Notes: a model not told the origin generated them from the letters alone. A stretch of 37,206 nucleotides of DNA from an uncultured Verrucomicrobiales bacterium (GCA_937922595.1 CALAIY010000158.1:1-37206), one strand, 5' to 3'; counted from the stretch's first letter, positions 9,321 through 18,909 are shown. A program made the numbers and translations.

Positions 9321-10040
9321 ATGCACACCTATCTCCCATTCATCAGCGACACTGATTTCGCCCGCGCAGCCGGTTACGTCGTCCACGCAATCCACCGCAC
9401 CCGCGAAAAAGATTTCGACCTCGGGAGAAACGCCCTCGATCCCTTCGGAGCCATCTTCCAATGCGCCGCCCTCCAGACTGATCTTACCGGCTGGAAAGAA
9501 TTCGAACTCCAGCGCCAAACCACCAAGGCGATCCAAAATGCCATCGGAGCCTTCCACCAAGAGCTCATCGGCTCCCTCCCAGGCTGGCAACTCTTGCCCC
9601 CCTCTGGCGGACTCGACGTGCTCAACCTACAAAAACGCATCTGCGCCGAAGTAAAAAACAAATACAACACCACCAAAGGAAACCACCTCCCCCGCCTCTA
9701 CGACGACCTCCAACGCGCCCGCCAAAAACACCACACCACCCATCCCGGCGAAACCAATTTCACCGCCTACATCGTCCACATCATCCCGCGCGCCCCCCGC
9801 GATTACGATCGCCCCTTCACCCCCACCGACAACAAAGTCGAACGCCCTGAAGATCCCCACATCCGCGAAATCACCGCAGCCCTCTTCTACGACCGCGCCA
9901 CCGGCAAAAACGGCGCCCTCCGAGCAATCTACCAAGCCCTCCCCAGCCTTCTCGAAGAAGTATTCGACATCGAAGTAAAGCTATCCAGCGAAGAACTCAC
10001 CCACCTCTTCACCACCCACATCCGCCCCCCAAGCAAATAA
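9321..10040 (+). CDS. Eco47II-family type II restriction endonuclease, solitary
   Basis: 239-residue protein that I recognise as a member of the Eco47II restriction endonuclease family; Eco47II itself cuts GGNCC. Family features run in order: FISDTDF at the N-terminus, ALDPFGAIF (38-46), RQTTKAIQNAIGAFHQELIG (65-84), the PD-(D/E)xK-type core GLDVLN...ICAEVKNKYNT with Asp99, Glu110 and Lys112, and later IIPRAPRDYDRPFTP and IREITAALFYD. The ATG at 9321 is chosen because relatives begin just before FISD and GGAAGG sits directly upstream; an in-frame TTG at 9297 would overlap the putA stop. No DNA methyltransferase gene lies within the window. The key residues look intact and codon use matches the neighbours. 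Whether it is active is unknown. Confidence 0.85.
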   Translation: MHTYLPFISDTDFARAAGYVVHAIHRTREKDFDLGRNALDPFGAIFQCAALQTDLTGWKEFELQRQTTKAIQNAIGAFHQELIGSLPGWQLLPPSGGLDVLNLQKRICAEVKNKYNTTKGNHLPRLYDDLQRARQKHHTTHPGETNFTAYIVHIIPRAPRDYDRPFTPTDNKVERPEDPHIREITAALFYDRATGKNGALRAIYQALPSLLEEVFDIEVKLSSEELTHLFTTHIRPPSK

Positions 10041-10080
10041 ATCGCTTTCTTCATCATAAAAATCTTCTTCACACCAACAC

Positions 10081-10120
10081 AAAAAGGAGAGAGAACACGA
10101 ATCCACATCGCATTCTCTCC
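10081..10120 (-). terminator. Intrinsic terminator of clpB
   Basis: Read on the minus strand just after the clpB stop, GGAGAGAA pairs with TTCTCTCTCC across a 17-nt loop with one small bulge, and TTTTT follows (A-run at 10081-10085 on the plus strand). It lies in the 99-nt gap between the convergent nuclease gene and clpB. The stem is short and the loop long, so strength is uncertain. Confidence 0.5.
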
Positions 10121-10139
10121 CCCCAAAACTGACCGCCCT

Positions 10140-12719
10140 CTACTTCTCGAATTGTATCTTCCCTCCATCCAATCGTGCGCGGATGGTATCACCTGGCACA
10201 AATTTTCCTTCGAGCACATCGAGGCTCAATGGATCTAGAAGTAAGTTCTGAATCGAACGCTTCAGCGGACGCGCTCCGTAGACCGGATCATAGCCCTCAT
10301 CGCCGATGTAATTAACAGTGCTATCGTCGATCTCTAAGTGCAGATCCTGCTTCGCAAGACGTGCAACAACCCGCGCCACCTGAAGCTTCACGATTCCCGA
10401 CAAGTCATCCTTGCCCAACCGGTCGAAAATAACAGTCTCATCAATCCGGTTGAGAAACTCTGGGCGGAAGTGATCGCGCAGCGCCGCCATCACCTTTTCT
10501 TCACGAGCAGCGCCATCATCCTCCTCTTCGAGGATGAAACGGGAGCCAATATTACTCGTCATGATGATCACCGTATTGCGAAAATCGACCGTACGTCCCT
10601 GCCCATCCGTAATCCGCCCATCATCAAGCACTTGAAGTAACACATTAAACACATCCGCGTGCGCCTTTTCTACCTCATCCAAAAGAACAACCGAATAAGG
10701 CCTGCGCCGCACCGTCTCGCTCAATTGCCCACCCTCCTCGTAGCCCACATATCCTGGAGGAGCACCAATCAATCGCGAAACCGAGTGCTTCTCCATATAC
10801 TCGCTCATATCTAGGCGAATCATCGATTTCTCATCATCAAAGAGAAACTCAGCCAGCGCCTTAGAGAGCTCAGTTTTACCGACACCCGTAGGCCCAAGGA
10901 AGAGAAACGAACCAATCGGACGATTCTCATCCTGTAAACCAGCACGAGCCCGGCGAACCGCATTAGACACCGCTAGGATCGCATCCTTCTGCCCAATCAC
11001 CCGATTCCCAAGCCCTTCTTCCATACGCACGAGCTTACTCCGCTCCCCTTCTTGAAGTCGCGATACAGGAATCCCCGTCCAAGTCGCGACCACGCGTGCA
11101 ATATCCTCCTCCGTCACCTCCTCTTTGAGAATGGGATTCCCGGCACTCTGCATTTCTGCTAACTTCGCCGATTGCTCAGCAAGCTTCTCCTCAGCACCTG
11201 GGATAAGCCCGTATTGAATCTCGGACGCTTTCCCAAGCTCATTGCGACGCTGCGCCTGCTCCAATTCAGTGCGAAGTCGATCAATCTCCTCTTGGGCTGC
11301 ACGGGCTTCATCAATGATGTCTTTTTCATTCTGCCACCGAGCGCGCAGGGAATCCCCCTCTTCGCGGGATTCCGCCAGTTCCTTCTCCACTCGCTCTAAG
11401 CGCTCTTTACTTGCCGGATCGCTTTCTTTCTCAAGCGCCTGGCGCTCCATTTCGAGCTGCATTGATTGGCGCTCCAGCACATCAATTTCCTCGGGCACCG
11501 AATCGAGCTCTATCTTGAGACGCGATGCCGCCTCATCAATGAGATCCACCGCCTTATCCGGTAAGAAGCGATCTGAGATATAGCGATCCGATAGCGAAGC
11601 TGCCGCCACCAATGCAGCATCTTGAATCCGCACTCCATGATGCACCTCATACCGCTCTCGGATTCCGCGAAGAATGGCGACCGTATCTTCCTCCGAAGGC
11701 TCACCCACTTTCACCGGCTGAAACCGCCGCTCTAAAGCAGCATCCTTTTCAATATATTTCCGGTATTCATCGAGCGTCGTCGCTCCAATCGTACGCAGTT
11801 CACCACGGGCAAGCTGAGGCTTGAGCAAGTTAGAAGCATCTACGGCACCTTCCGAAGCTCCCGCCCCCACAATGGTATGAAGCTCATCAATGAAGAGCAC
11901 GATCTCACCATTCGAATCCGTGACCTCTTTTAGAAACGCCTTCAATCTATCTTCGAATTCACCGCGATACTTCGCACCCGCAATCATTCCGCCAAGATCC
12001 ATCGCGATGACACGTTTCCCCTTCAGCGAATCCGGCACATCCCCCGCCACAATACGCCGAGCGAGACCTTCCACGATGGCCGTTTTCCCCACTCCAGGCT
12101 CGCCAATGAGCACGGGATTATTCTTCGTTCGGCGTGAAAGCACCTGCATACAGCGACGAATCTCCTCATCTCGTCCGATCACAGGATCAATCTTCCCTTC
12201 ACGAGCTCGAGCAGTGAGATCTTGCCCATACTTCTCAAGCGTCTGATATTTCCCTTCAGGATCCTGATCAGTGACACGTTGGCCGCCACGGACCGCCGCC
12301 AAGGCACGCTCAAGAGCTTTCTCATCAAGCCCTGCACCAGCAAGAATTTTTGCTTCAGCAGTTTTACTGCGAGCAGCAGCAATCAAAAAATGCTCAACAC
12401 TAAAGTAATCATCCTTGAGCTTTTTCTGTTCCTTCTCCGCAGCCGCGATCGTTTCTCGGAGTTCCGCCCCAAGATAGGTCTGCAAGTTACTTCCCTCCAC
12501 CTTAGGTGACTCCTGAAGCATCTTTCGCAATGCCGCTTCAAGATCAGATACGATCACGCCCGCCTTTTCGGAAAGCGGACGCATCAGACCATCTTCCTGC
12601 TCAAGCAATGCCAGGAGAATGTGGCCAACACGCACGTCCTGATGCCCAAAACCTTCGGCGATGGTCGTGCCCGATTGAAGGGCTCCGGTAAATTTTACAG
12701 TGAATTTTTCTGGATTCAT
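10140..12719 (-). CDS. clpB: ATP-dependent disaggregase ClpB
   Basis: 859-residue Hsp100 chaperone that, with DnaK, pulls proteins out of aggregates in the cytoplasm. The N-terminal double Clp repeat covers residues 1-145. The first AAA+ domain has Walker A GEPGVGKT at 206-213 and Walker B FIDELH near 276-281. The coiled-coil middle domain, characteristic of ClpB rather than ClpA/ClpC, runs about 400-525. The second AAA+ domain has GPTGVGKT at 609-616, then the pore-loop region GYVGYEEGG. Length matches the family. ATG start with no clear Shine-Dalgarno. The 145-nt leader holds an inverted repeat (12763-12788) that could be a heat-shock operator. No standard CIRCE element was seen. Confidence 0.97.
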   Translation of the reverse strand: MNPEKFTVKFTGALQSGTTIAEGFGHQDVRVGHILLALLEQEDGLMRPLSEKAGVIVSDLEAALRKMLQESPKVEGSNLQTYLGAELRETIAAAEKEQKKLKDDYFSVEHFLIAAARSKTAEAKILAGAGLDEKALERALAAVRGGQRVTDQDPEGKYQTLEKYGQDLTARAREGKIDPVIGRDEEIRRCMQVLSRRTKNNPVLIGEPGVGKTAIVEGLARRIVAGDVPDSLKGKRVIAMDLGGMIAGAKYRGEFEDRLKAFLKEVTDSNGEIVLFIDELHTIVGAGASEGAVDASNLLKPQLARGELRTIGATTLDEYRKYIEKDAALERRFQPVKVGEPSEEDTVAILRGIRERYEVHHGVRIQDAALVAAASLSDRYISDRFLPDKAVDLIDEAASRLKIELDSVPEEIDVLERQSMQLEMERQALEKESDPASKERLERVEKELAESREEGDSLRARWQNEKDIIDEARAAQEEIDRLRTELEQAQRRNELGKASEIQYGLIPGAEEKLAEQSAKLAEMQSAGNPILKEEVTEEDIARVVATWTGIPVSRLQEGERSKLVRMEEGLGNRVIGQKDAILAVSNAVRRARAGLQDENRPIGSFLFLGPTGVGKTELSKALAEFLFDDEKSMIRLDMSEYMEKHSVSRLIGAPPGYVGYEEGGQLSETVRRRPYSVVLLDEVEKAHADVFNVLLQVLDDGRITDGQGRTVDFRNTVIIMTSNIGSRFILEEEDDGAAREEKVMAALRDHFRPEFLNRIDETVIFDRLGKDDLSGIVKLQVARVVARLAKQDLHLEIDDSTVNYIGDEGYDPVYGARPLKRSIQNLLLDPLSLDVLEGKFVPGDTIRARLDGGKIQFEK

Positions 12720-12762
12720 TCTTTAAATAATTATGAGTTCACCTCTACTCGAGAGGCATGTG

Positions 12763-12788
12763 CTTTGTTGTCATTTTAGACAACAAGG
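12763..12788. promoter_or_regulatory. Inverted repeat upstream of clpB, candidate operator
   Basis: CTTTGTTGTC and GACAACAAGG form a nearly perfect 10-bp inverted repeat around the spacer ATTTTA, with the single non-Watson-Crick position a possible G-U pair. It lies 44 nt upstream of the clpB ATG and about 77 nt after the TPR gene stop. It lacks a T-run on the minus strand, which argues against a terminator for the upstream gene. Its position suits control of a stress gene, but it does not match the CIRCE consensus. Function is inferred. Confidence 0.4.
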
Positions 12789-12864
12789 CACGCTGCTCGT
12801 TCGGTAAAACTACGTGATCCGACGTTACAATTCAGCATCCATTTTGTAACCAAAATCGTGCCTC

Positions 12865-14550
12865 TCAAGGCAACTTCGGAAAGGCTCTCTCCGCCGGAAG
12901 CATGAGGCTCTTCAAATCTGAATCCGCTTCGGATTGATCCTCCACTATAGGCAGCGCACGCCCCAAAACACCCGCGAGCACGGCGCGTTTCCCGACATCA
13001 AGGCCATTGGCACGCAGCGTCGGCACGAGTGCTTCAGCAAGACGCTTCGCCTCCGAATGCTGCCCCATCCTCCATGCACCAAGCAAGGCCGCCAAATGCC
13101 ACTCAGCGGAATTTGGGTTCCGATCAAATGCTTCGCGCGCAATCGAGGCCTGCAATTCGATCTCGATTCCAAGAAGAAGCTTGAGATAAGAAGTCTCACA
13201 CCGCGCCTCAAGAGTATCGCTCTCAGAAACAACCTCGAGAAGTCCCTCCGAATCTCCCGAGCGCCGTGCCAGCGCAGCAAGCTTTTCCATCGCAATCACT
13301 TCAAGCGCTGGGGCTTGAGACGCTGCATGGAAACCTCTTTTTGCAATCTCAGAAAAACCCAACTCCTCCCCCATTTCCCCAGCCTTCAGAGCAAGCCCGG
13401 GAAATTTCTCAACCCCCGCATAATCCACCGCACGCCGGAGTTCGTCCCGAATGTCCTCAATCGGAGCGCCTGCTTCGCGGGCGAGGTTTGCCCGCACGAA
13501 ATGAAGCTGCCCCTGAGCGAGCGGAATATCATCACTGGTCAGAACAGTCTCCGCCTGCTCCCAATTGCCCTGGCTGAGCAAAGCAGCAATATACACTCGA
13601 AAAATCCGGGGATGCTCCCGAGCCTCGCCAGGATCAAGACTTCGGATCACCATCTCAGGATACCCGGCATCGAGTAACCAGGTAAAGAAATCAACCTGCT
13701 CAGAGACCGGTCTCCGCTTCCATAATTCGAATTCTTCTTCAAGTAACACGTCTCGACGCAGCGGCTCCAGCAAAAGGGAAATCCGTAGCGCTTCCAATCG
13801 ATGCCAATCCATAGCTAAGGGGTTTTCCCGGAGAAGCCGGGCGTAATCGGATTCTTTGCCCGCAGGAATTCCAATCTCGCCTCCGAGTGCCCCAAGGGCA
13901 CGAATCCCATTGATATCAGGCTTCTGCGCTACCGCCCATAAATCCGACCTCGCCAATGCACGCACTTCCGAAAATTCACTTCGCGCACGGATCATTGCGA
14001 GTTCCAGCCGCAGGGTAAAATTCTCCGGATCCATTTCCACCGCCTCGCTCAGTAGCTTTTCCGCAGCTTCATCCCTCCCCCCTGCGAAAGCCACCTGGGC
14101 AAGTACCCCAAAAGCGGCAGCACGCTCGTCCCCCATCGCCAGCAATTGCTGCGCCTCAATCTCTGCATCCTTCATTCTCCCCATTTCCACAAACGTCCGA
14201 GCGCGTATGACGCGGTCTCCCGCAGTGAGAACACCTAATTGCTCAAGCCGATTAATGAGAGCAATCACCGTGGAAGCATCCCGCTTACTATCCTGAAGTA
14301 ATTCCGCCATCTCTCGAACCACCGGTGGATATTGCGGCGCTAATCGGAATGCCTCGTTCATCTTTTCCAAGGCCGCATTCCACTCCCCTTTTTCCATTGA
14401 TCGATGAATCTCTGGAAGCATTTTTTCCGCGCGATATTGCTTCACCACCCGATAAATTTCGCGCCCCTTCCACGCAGCAACCCCACCCCCAATAAGTAAA
14501 CAACCTGCGGCAATCATCGGAAGCCTCCACTTGTTGTGAGATCGGTTCAT
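12865..14550 (-). CDS. Membrane-anchored TPR-repeat protein
   Basis: 561-residue protein with an N-terminal anchor (about residues 9-27, LPMIAAGCLLIGGGVAAW) and a body of helical tetratricopeptide-type repeats. Examples are WNAALEKMNEAFRLAPQYP near 57-75 and DEAAEKLLSEAVEMDPENF near 160-180. It is probably periplasmic or outward facing, with a scaffold role. No enzymatic motif is visible. Its ATG overlaps the stop of the upstream SUMF1-like gene in an ATGA arrangement, so the two are almost certainly translated together and probably act together. Divergence from the polysaccharide export genes at 16.2 kb hints at a link to export or envelope assembly, which is inference. Confidence 0.8.
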   Translation of the reverse strand: MNRSHNKWRLPMIAAGCLLIGGGVAAWKGREIYRVVKQYRAEKMLPEIHRSMEKGEWNAALEKMNEAFRLAPQYPPVVREMAELLQDSKRDASTVIALINRLEQLGVLTAGDRVIRARTFVEMGRMKDAEIEAQQLLAMGDERAAAFGVLAQVAFAGGRDEAAEKLLSEAVEMDPENFTLRLELAMIRARSEFSEVRALARSDLWAVAQKPDINGIRALGALGGEIGIPAGKESDYARLLRENPLAMDWHRLEALRISLLLEPLRRDVLLEEEFELWKRRPVSEQVDFFTWLLDAGYPEMVIRSLDPGEAREHPRIFRVYIAALLSQGNWEQAETVLTSDDIPLAQGQLHFVRANLAREAGAPIEDIRDELRRAVDYAGVEKFPGLALKAGEMGEELGFSEIAKRGFHAASQAPALEVIAMEKLAALARRSGDSEGLLEVVSESDTLEARCETSYLKLLLGIEIELQASIAREAFDRNPNSAEWHLAALLGAWRMGQHSEAKRLAEALVPTLRANGLDVGKRAVLAGVLGRALPIVEDQSEADSDLKSLMLPAERAFPKLP

Positions 14551-16130
14551 TGCGTGCCCCCCTCTGCCACAATGGGCGCCAGCACTAGGCGAAACCCAGT
14601 AATTCCAGAAGCCTTACCTCCCTCAATTCGGCGCTGATAGCGCGACGCCAGCTTTTCTGACTGCCAATCAGCCCATGACCCTCCTCTAGCAATTGCCTGA
14701 GGCCCATCAACATCACTCACCCATTCAGTGGCATTCCCAGCAAGGCCGAGACACCCAGAAGGCGCTGCAGCCAATTCGCCAACCGGCGCAGTATAGGAAT
14801 ACCTATCGTAGTATCCCGATATCTTACTCGCCTCGAAGTTCCCAGAATTGGGTGGCGGCGGCCAAGCCCCCCCCCAGATGAAGTTTTGCTCCCCAGATCC
14901 CTTTGCGGCGAGCGACCACTCCTCATTTGTGGGAAGGCGATACTCGAATCCCTGCTCGGCAAATCGGCTGGTGATCCATCGGCAATACCCTTCAGCCTCA
15001 ACCTTGGAAACGCCCACCACTGCCTCATCAGCCAATTGCCGGAAACGCGGACGCCCAGCCCACTCCAGTTTTTCCGAAGTGATATACTCATAAAACTCGC
15101 GAACTCGCACCTCCATCTTCCCAATCAAAAAATCCTGCTCCGCCAAGGCAATCATCTCCGGAGCCTTCGAGTAAACGGCTACGGGATTCTCCACAGCATT
15201 GAAATCTCCTTCGCCGACCAATTCTGGAGGCAGAAATTGATCGCGAACGCTTTGCCCTTCCTTAAGAGCACTTGCGACCCGCGATTCTGTATCACGGCGC
15301 GCCAAACCCAGATCTTCAAGCACCGGACGAAACCCGAAGCTAGCCGCCGTAAACCCCTGAGGAACCCGGTACTCATACGCAACAAGCAACTCACTCTTCC
15401 GAAACGATGTAAAACTCCCCCCACGTAGCGAATTTCCCTCAGAAATTGACCTGTCGTCGGTCCATTCCCATGCGTTTCCAACCAAATCTAGAATTCCGTG
15501 ATCCCCCGCATTCGCCACTCCGACAAAGCTTCCCGCCGGCGACGTATGCGACCAGCCATCACCGCCCCCCAAAACTTCAGCCAGATTCGCCATCCGACCA
15601 ATAGGCGGCCAATTTGTCCCCCAGCCAAAACACCTCTCCACCTCAAGCTGACGATCAAGCGGAGATGCCCCCTCAAACGCATGGAGCAATCCCGCGGCCG
15701 CTCCCCACTCCAAATTCGTAGGAAGCCGACAGATCTGCTCGGAGGTGAGCGAGCCAACGGCCCGCCCCTCACGTGTGAGCCACGAGCAAAATGCCTTCGC
15801 TGCCTCAAATGGAACTCCCACAACCGGATGGTCTCCTCCCTGAGAAAACGGCGCTTTCGCCACATCCTCCGCACCGGATTCCACGAAAACCCGCCACTGA
15901 TTCCGCGTGACCTCGGTCTCCGCAAAAAACAAGCCCCCCCTTCCCACCTCGTGGAATACGATCTCATCGGCATTCAGCGAAACCAGGATCATCTGATTTT
16001 TTTTCAATTTTTGAGCTTGAGTCAATTCCTGATTTTTATTCGACACCAGCTCCGCTCCGATACCTGCCCACAGAGAAATCCCCACGACAGCGGCGAAAAA
16101 TCTTATGAGCAGGACAAAAGCGCTCTTCAT
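14547..16130 (-). CDS. Double SUMF1/formylglycine-enzyme-like protein, catalytic cysteines absent
   Basis: 527-residue exported or anchored protein (N-terminus MKSAFVLLIRFFAAVVG...) with two tandem FGE-sulfatase (SUMF1) folds. The first, about 55-275, has AETEVTRNQW, CRLPTNLEW, GNAWEWTDD and LRGGSF. The second, about 310-525, has IGKMEVRVREFY, YRLPTNEEW, GNATEWVSD and ARGGSW, ending ITGFRLV. In active formylglycine-generating enzymes a cysteine pair follows the RGGS motif; here those stretches read RGGSFTSFRK and RGGSWADWQS without cysteine. It is therefore unlikely to convert sulfatase cysteines and more likely a binding protein, like many SUMF1-domain proteins. The ATG at 16130 gives a proper signal sequence; an in-frame ATG 36 nt upstream is less likely. 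Coupled to the TPR gene by ATGA. Confidence 0.8.
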   Translation of the reverse strand: MKSAFVLLIRFFAAVVGISLWAGIGAELVSNKNQELTQAQKLKKNQMILVSLNADEIVFHEVGRGGLFFAETEVTRNQWRVFVESGAEDVAKAPFSQGGDHPVVGVPFEAAKAFCSWLTREGRAVGSLTSEQICRLPTNLEWGAAAGLLHAFEGASPLDRQLEVERCFGWGTNWPPIGRMANLAEVLGGGDGWSHTSPAGSFVGVANAGDHGILDLVGNAWEWTDDRSISEGNSLRGGSFTSFRKSELLVAYEYRVPQGFTAASFGFRPVLEDLGLARRDTESRVASALKEGQSVRDQFLPPELVGEGDFNAVENPVAVYSKAPEMIALAEQDFLIGKMEVRVREFYEYITSEKLEWAGRPRFRQLADEAVVGVSKVEAEGYCRWITSRFAEQGFEYRLPTNEEWSLAAKGSGEQNFIWGGAWPPPPNSGNFEASKISGYYDRYSYTAPVGELAAAPSGCLGLAGNATEWVSDVDGPQAIARGGSWADWQSEKLASRYQRRIEGGKASGITGFRLVLAPIVAEGGTQ

Positions 16131-16206
16131 TGATCCATTTTCCCACAGATTTTCAATAAAATCCATAAATAATATGTAAATCCTAAATTTCAGGCATTCC
16201 GTCTTG

Positions 16207-16212
16207 TATAAT
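16207..16212 (+). promoter_or_regulatory. Candidate -10 box of the polysaccharide export genes
   Basis: A perfect TATAAT lies in the 92-nt divergent gap between the SUMF1-like gene and the beta-barrel gene. No good -35 is seen at 16-18 nt spacing. If used, transcription would begin near 16218-16220, almost at the GTG at 16223, so the message would be nearly leaderless, or translation would start further in. Confidence 0.3.
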
Positions 16213-16222
16213 TACCATATTT

Positions 16223-18199
16223 GTGAGACTATTCATTATTCGGATTGATCACCTGAATCTTCACCACGCCTTGAACTGTCCCTTCACAACTGTTTTGCCC
16301 TTCGGGGAAAAAGCCGCTCGCCTCGCCGAGCGCATTATTCAGAGCACCCCCATCACTCTTTTACTGAGCATCGCCCTGTCGCTCGCTGCCCCCATCACCC
16401 GAAGCGCTCCCGCGCAAACGCCTTCAGCACCGAGCGAAACCGCAGCCTATTTTGAAGACCTGCGAGGCCATTCACGCTACCACCGCGAACGCGAGCGCTC
16501 CACCCGCACAGCCCGTAACAGAATCATTCGCTCCGACACAAGCAGAGCCACCCCTGTCTATACACGCTCCGAAATCACGCGTGGGCAACGCACCTCCCGC
16601 GATGCACGCCGCGCCGCTTACTACCAAGCGGCACGCACCAGCGCCCGACGCCCGACAGATCGACGCTCACGCGGAAATGATGGCGCCGCCTCGCTCGAGC
16701 GCCTTATTACCGAACGTCTCATTCACGCCCGCCTCCATCGTGATACGATTTCCCATCAAGAGAGCACCGCTCCCACCCATCGCGACGCCCGTGTGCGCAA
16801 TGCCCGCTACACCGGACATGAATCCCCAGGCGGCCGCGTCGCTACCGGCGTTCCTGGACGGCGCGGTAATTTCGGTGCCTTCACTTCAGATCGCATCCGA
16901 CCATCCTACTTTTCCCGAGGATCTTTTGGCGGCGAAGACCGCGCCAATGTCCGCATCGGCCCCGTCGATGTCCGTGTCGGCACGTCCACCTTCTCCGAGT
17001 ATAACGACAACATCCTCCGCTCCGGAACCGAAAAGCTCTCAGACGTCATCGTAGGCCAGACCCTCGACCTCCACGCCCGCTGGCAGCTCTCCGATCGAAA
17101 CAGCATCGACCTCCGAGTCGGAGCAGGAATCGAGCGCTACCTCCAGCACCACGACCGCGCACCCACTTCCCAAGACGGCTACGATATCTACGTCACCCCC
17201 GATTCCTCGCTCTCTTACGATGTCTTCCTCGGTGACATGGTATTAAATATCCACGACCGCTTCTCCATCGAAAACCGCGGCCGGGATGATTTTGAGCTCG
17301 ACGACGTCCAAGTCATCGATTCCTACTCGAACGCCGCTGGAGCCGCACTCTTCATCCCACTCAGTTCCCGCTTCGACGTATCCATAGGCTACGATTACGT
17401 CATCAATCGCGGGCTCGACGACCGCGCCGAAGCCACTTCAAGCAACTCGCACCAGTTCTTCGCCGACGCCGGTTATTCACCAGGTGGAGTCTGGCGACTT
17501 GGCCTCCAAGCCTCCGGTGCATCCACCGATTACCTCGATGCCGCCCGAGGTGATGCTCGCACTACCAATGTCGGAGCTTACATCGAACTCCCCCTCACCC
17601 GTTTCACTACCATTCGTGCCAGCGGTGGCCACCAATCGATCCAAATTGCCGAAGTTGATGGCGCTTCAGGAAACTACACCGGCACCTACGGCCAGGTCTC
17701 CATCGCCAATCAGCTCAATCGATCCATTACCCAGAATCTCAGTTTCGGGAGGCAAGCCGATCTTGGTTCCTTTTCCGACATCCGTATCACCCACTCCGCC
17801 CAATACCGAATTTACTACCGTGGTCGCGATGGCGATGAGCTACACCTTTCCGCCTCCTACGAAATGAATGACGATCGTGGCGACTCTGTTGCCCGTTCCG
17901 AAAGACTAGGAAACAGCCTCCCTGTCATCGAAGACCGTTCCGATTTTTCCACCCGCCTCTTCTATCGACGCCCCCTCTCACGCAATCTACGCGCCTCAAT
18001 TGGTGGTGGCTACTCCCACAGCACATCCGGTGTCGCCGGACGCAATTACTCACGCTGGACCGCCGGAGCGGAACTTCAATACGCACTCAGCGATACACTC
18101 AGTACAGGAATCGGCTTCACCCACACCACCGTCGAGGCTCCAGACTCCCAAGGGTATTCTCAAAACCGCGTCCTCTTCAATCTCAATTACTTGTTCTAA
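16223..18199 (+). CDS. Outer-membrane beta-barrel protein of exopolysaccharide export, Arg-rich N-terminal region
   Basis: Up to 658 residues. A hydrophobic signal (TLLLSIALSLAAPITRS) lies at about residues 45-61, unusually far from the GTG at 16223. The true start may be a later TTG, such as the one before PFGEKAARLAER, but no ribosome site decides it. Residues about 75-215 are a low-complexity, strongly basic Arg-rich stretch. Residues about 235-658 are amphipathic beta-strands of the putative beta-barrel porin type found in polysaccharide loci, ending NRVLFNLNYLF with the C-terminal Phe typical of BAM substrates. The next two genes encode an OPX protein and a Wzc-like kinase, so this is probably the outer-membrane pore. 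The third-position C bias supports this frame over the overlapping one. Confidence 0.75.
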   Translation: MRLFIIRIDHLNLHHALNCPFTTVLPFGEKAARLAERIIQSTPITLLLSIALSLAAPITRSAPAQTPSAPSETAAYFEDLRGHSRYHRERERSTRTARNRIIRSDTSRATPVYTRSEITRGQRTSRDARRAAYYQAARTSARRPTDRRSRGNDGAASLERLITERLIHARLHRDTISHQESTAPTHRDARVRNARYTGHESPGGRVATGVPGRRGNFGAFTSDRIRPSYFSRGSFGGEDRANVRIGPVDVRVGTSTFSEYNDNILRSGTEKLSDVIVGQTLDLHARWQLSDRNSIDLRVGAGIERYLQHHDRAPTSQDGYDIYVTPDSSLSYDVFLGDMVLNIHDRFSIENRGRDDFELDDVQVIDSYSNAAGAALFIPLSSRFDVSIGYDYVINRGLDDRAEATSSNSHQFFADAGYSPGGVWRLGLQASGASTDYLDAARGDARTTNVGAYIELPLTRFTTIRASGGHQSIQIAEVDGASGNYTGTYGQVSIANQLNRSITQNLSFGRQADLGSFSDIRITHSAQYRIYYRGRDGDELHLSASYEMNDDRGDSVARSERLGNSLPVIEDRSDFSTRLFYRRPLSRNLRASIGGGYSHSTSGVAGRNYSRWTAGAELQYALSDTLSTGIGFTHTTVEAPDSQGYSQNRVLFNLNYLF

Positions 18200-18216
18200 A
18201 GCTCACTTTCATCCCC

Positions 18217-18909
18217 ATGAAAACAATCCTCATCCTGCTCACAGCCTTCACCCTCACCTTCGCACCCGCGCAAGATACGAGTTCCGATTCCGCTGCACGC
18301 GCAATCGTTTCACGCACGAATTCAATGGATGTCCTTGATAACAACCGCCGCCTAGCCGTCGGCGACCTCCTCTCCTACCGCGTCGTAGAAGACCGAAAAA
18401 GTGCAGTTTCGTCCCTCATCGTCACCGATTCGGGTCAGGTTGAAGTTCCTCTCGTAGGCCGTGTGAACGCCAAAGGAAAGACCTGCAAAGCCGTCGCCAC
18501 CGAGATCAAAACACTCCTCGAAAAAGACTACTACCACCAAGCAACGGTAATCATCGCCCTCAATTTCACCGGCTACAGCGACATCGGCCGGGGTGGTAAA
18601 AGCTACGCCGCCACCCAAGATCAAGTTACAATCATGGGAGCTGTCGGCCAAGCAGGACGTATCATCTTACCTCCAGCAGAAACCGATTACACCCTCAGCC
18701 AAGCCATCCTTGATGCCGGAGGACTCGGTCGATTCGCAAATGCGAAGAAAGTCCAAGTCGTCCGCCGCACCAACCCAAAAGATCGCACCCAGATCCAGCG
18801 CTACATTATCAATCTTCATGCCATCATGAAAAAAGGCCGCCTGGAAGAAGACATCGTCCTTCAGCCGAATGACGTCGTCATCGTCCCAGAAAAATTCCTG
18901 AATTTCTAA
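18217..18909 (+). CDS. Short polysaccharide export (OPX/Wza-like) protein with SLBB domain
   Basis: 230-residue exported protein. A Sec signal peptide (MKTILILLTAFTLTFAPAQ) without a lipobox cysteine is followed by a polysaccharide-export domain (about 48-118, LAVGDLLSYRVVEDRKS through EKDYYHQATVIIAL) and one SLBB domain (about 130-190, TIMGAVGQAGRI, LSQAILDAGGL). It ends at PNDVVIVPEKFLNF. It is much shorter than Wza (about 380 residues) and lacks the C-terminal amphipathic helix that spans the outer membrane. It would therefore need a separate pore, for which the barrel encoded 17 nt upstream is the obvious candidate. Likely operon: barrel, OPX, kinase. Confidence 0.88.
   Translation: MKTILILLTAFTLTFAPAQDTSSDSAARAIVSRTNSMDVLDNNRRLAVGDLLSYRVVEDRKSAVSSLIVTDSGQVEVPLVGRVNAKGKTCKAVATEIKTLLEKDYYHQATVIIALNFTGYSDIGRGGKSYAATQDQVTIMGAVGQAGRIILPPAETDYTLSQAILDAGGLGRFANAKKVQVVRRTNPKDRTQIQRYIINLHAIMKKGRLEEDIVLQPNDVVIVPEKFLNF

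Noticed and set aside
16452..17054. 200-residue alternative frame over the Arg-rich part of the barrel gene
   Set aside because: Third-position C bias favours the barrel frame, which continues without break into the beta-barrel.
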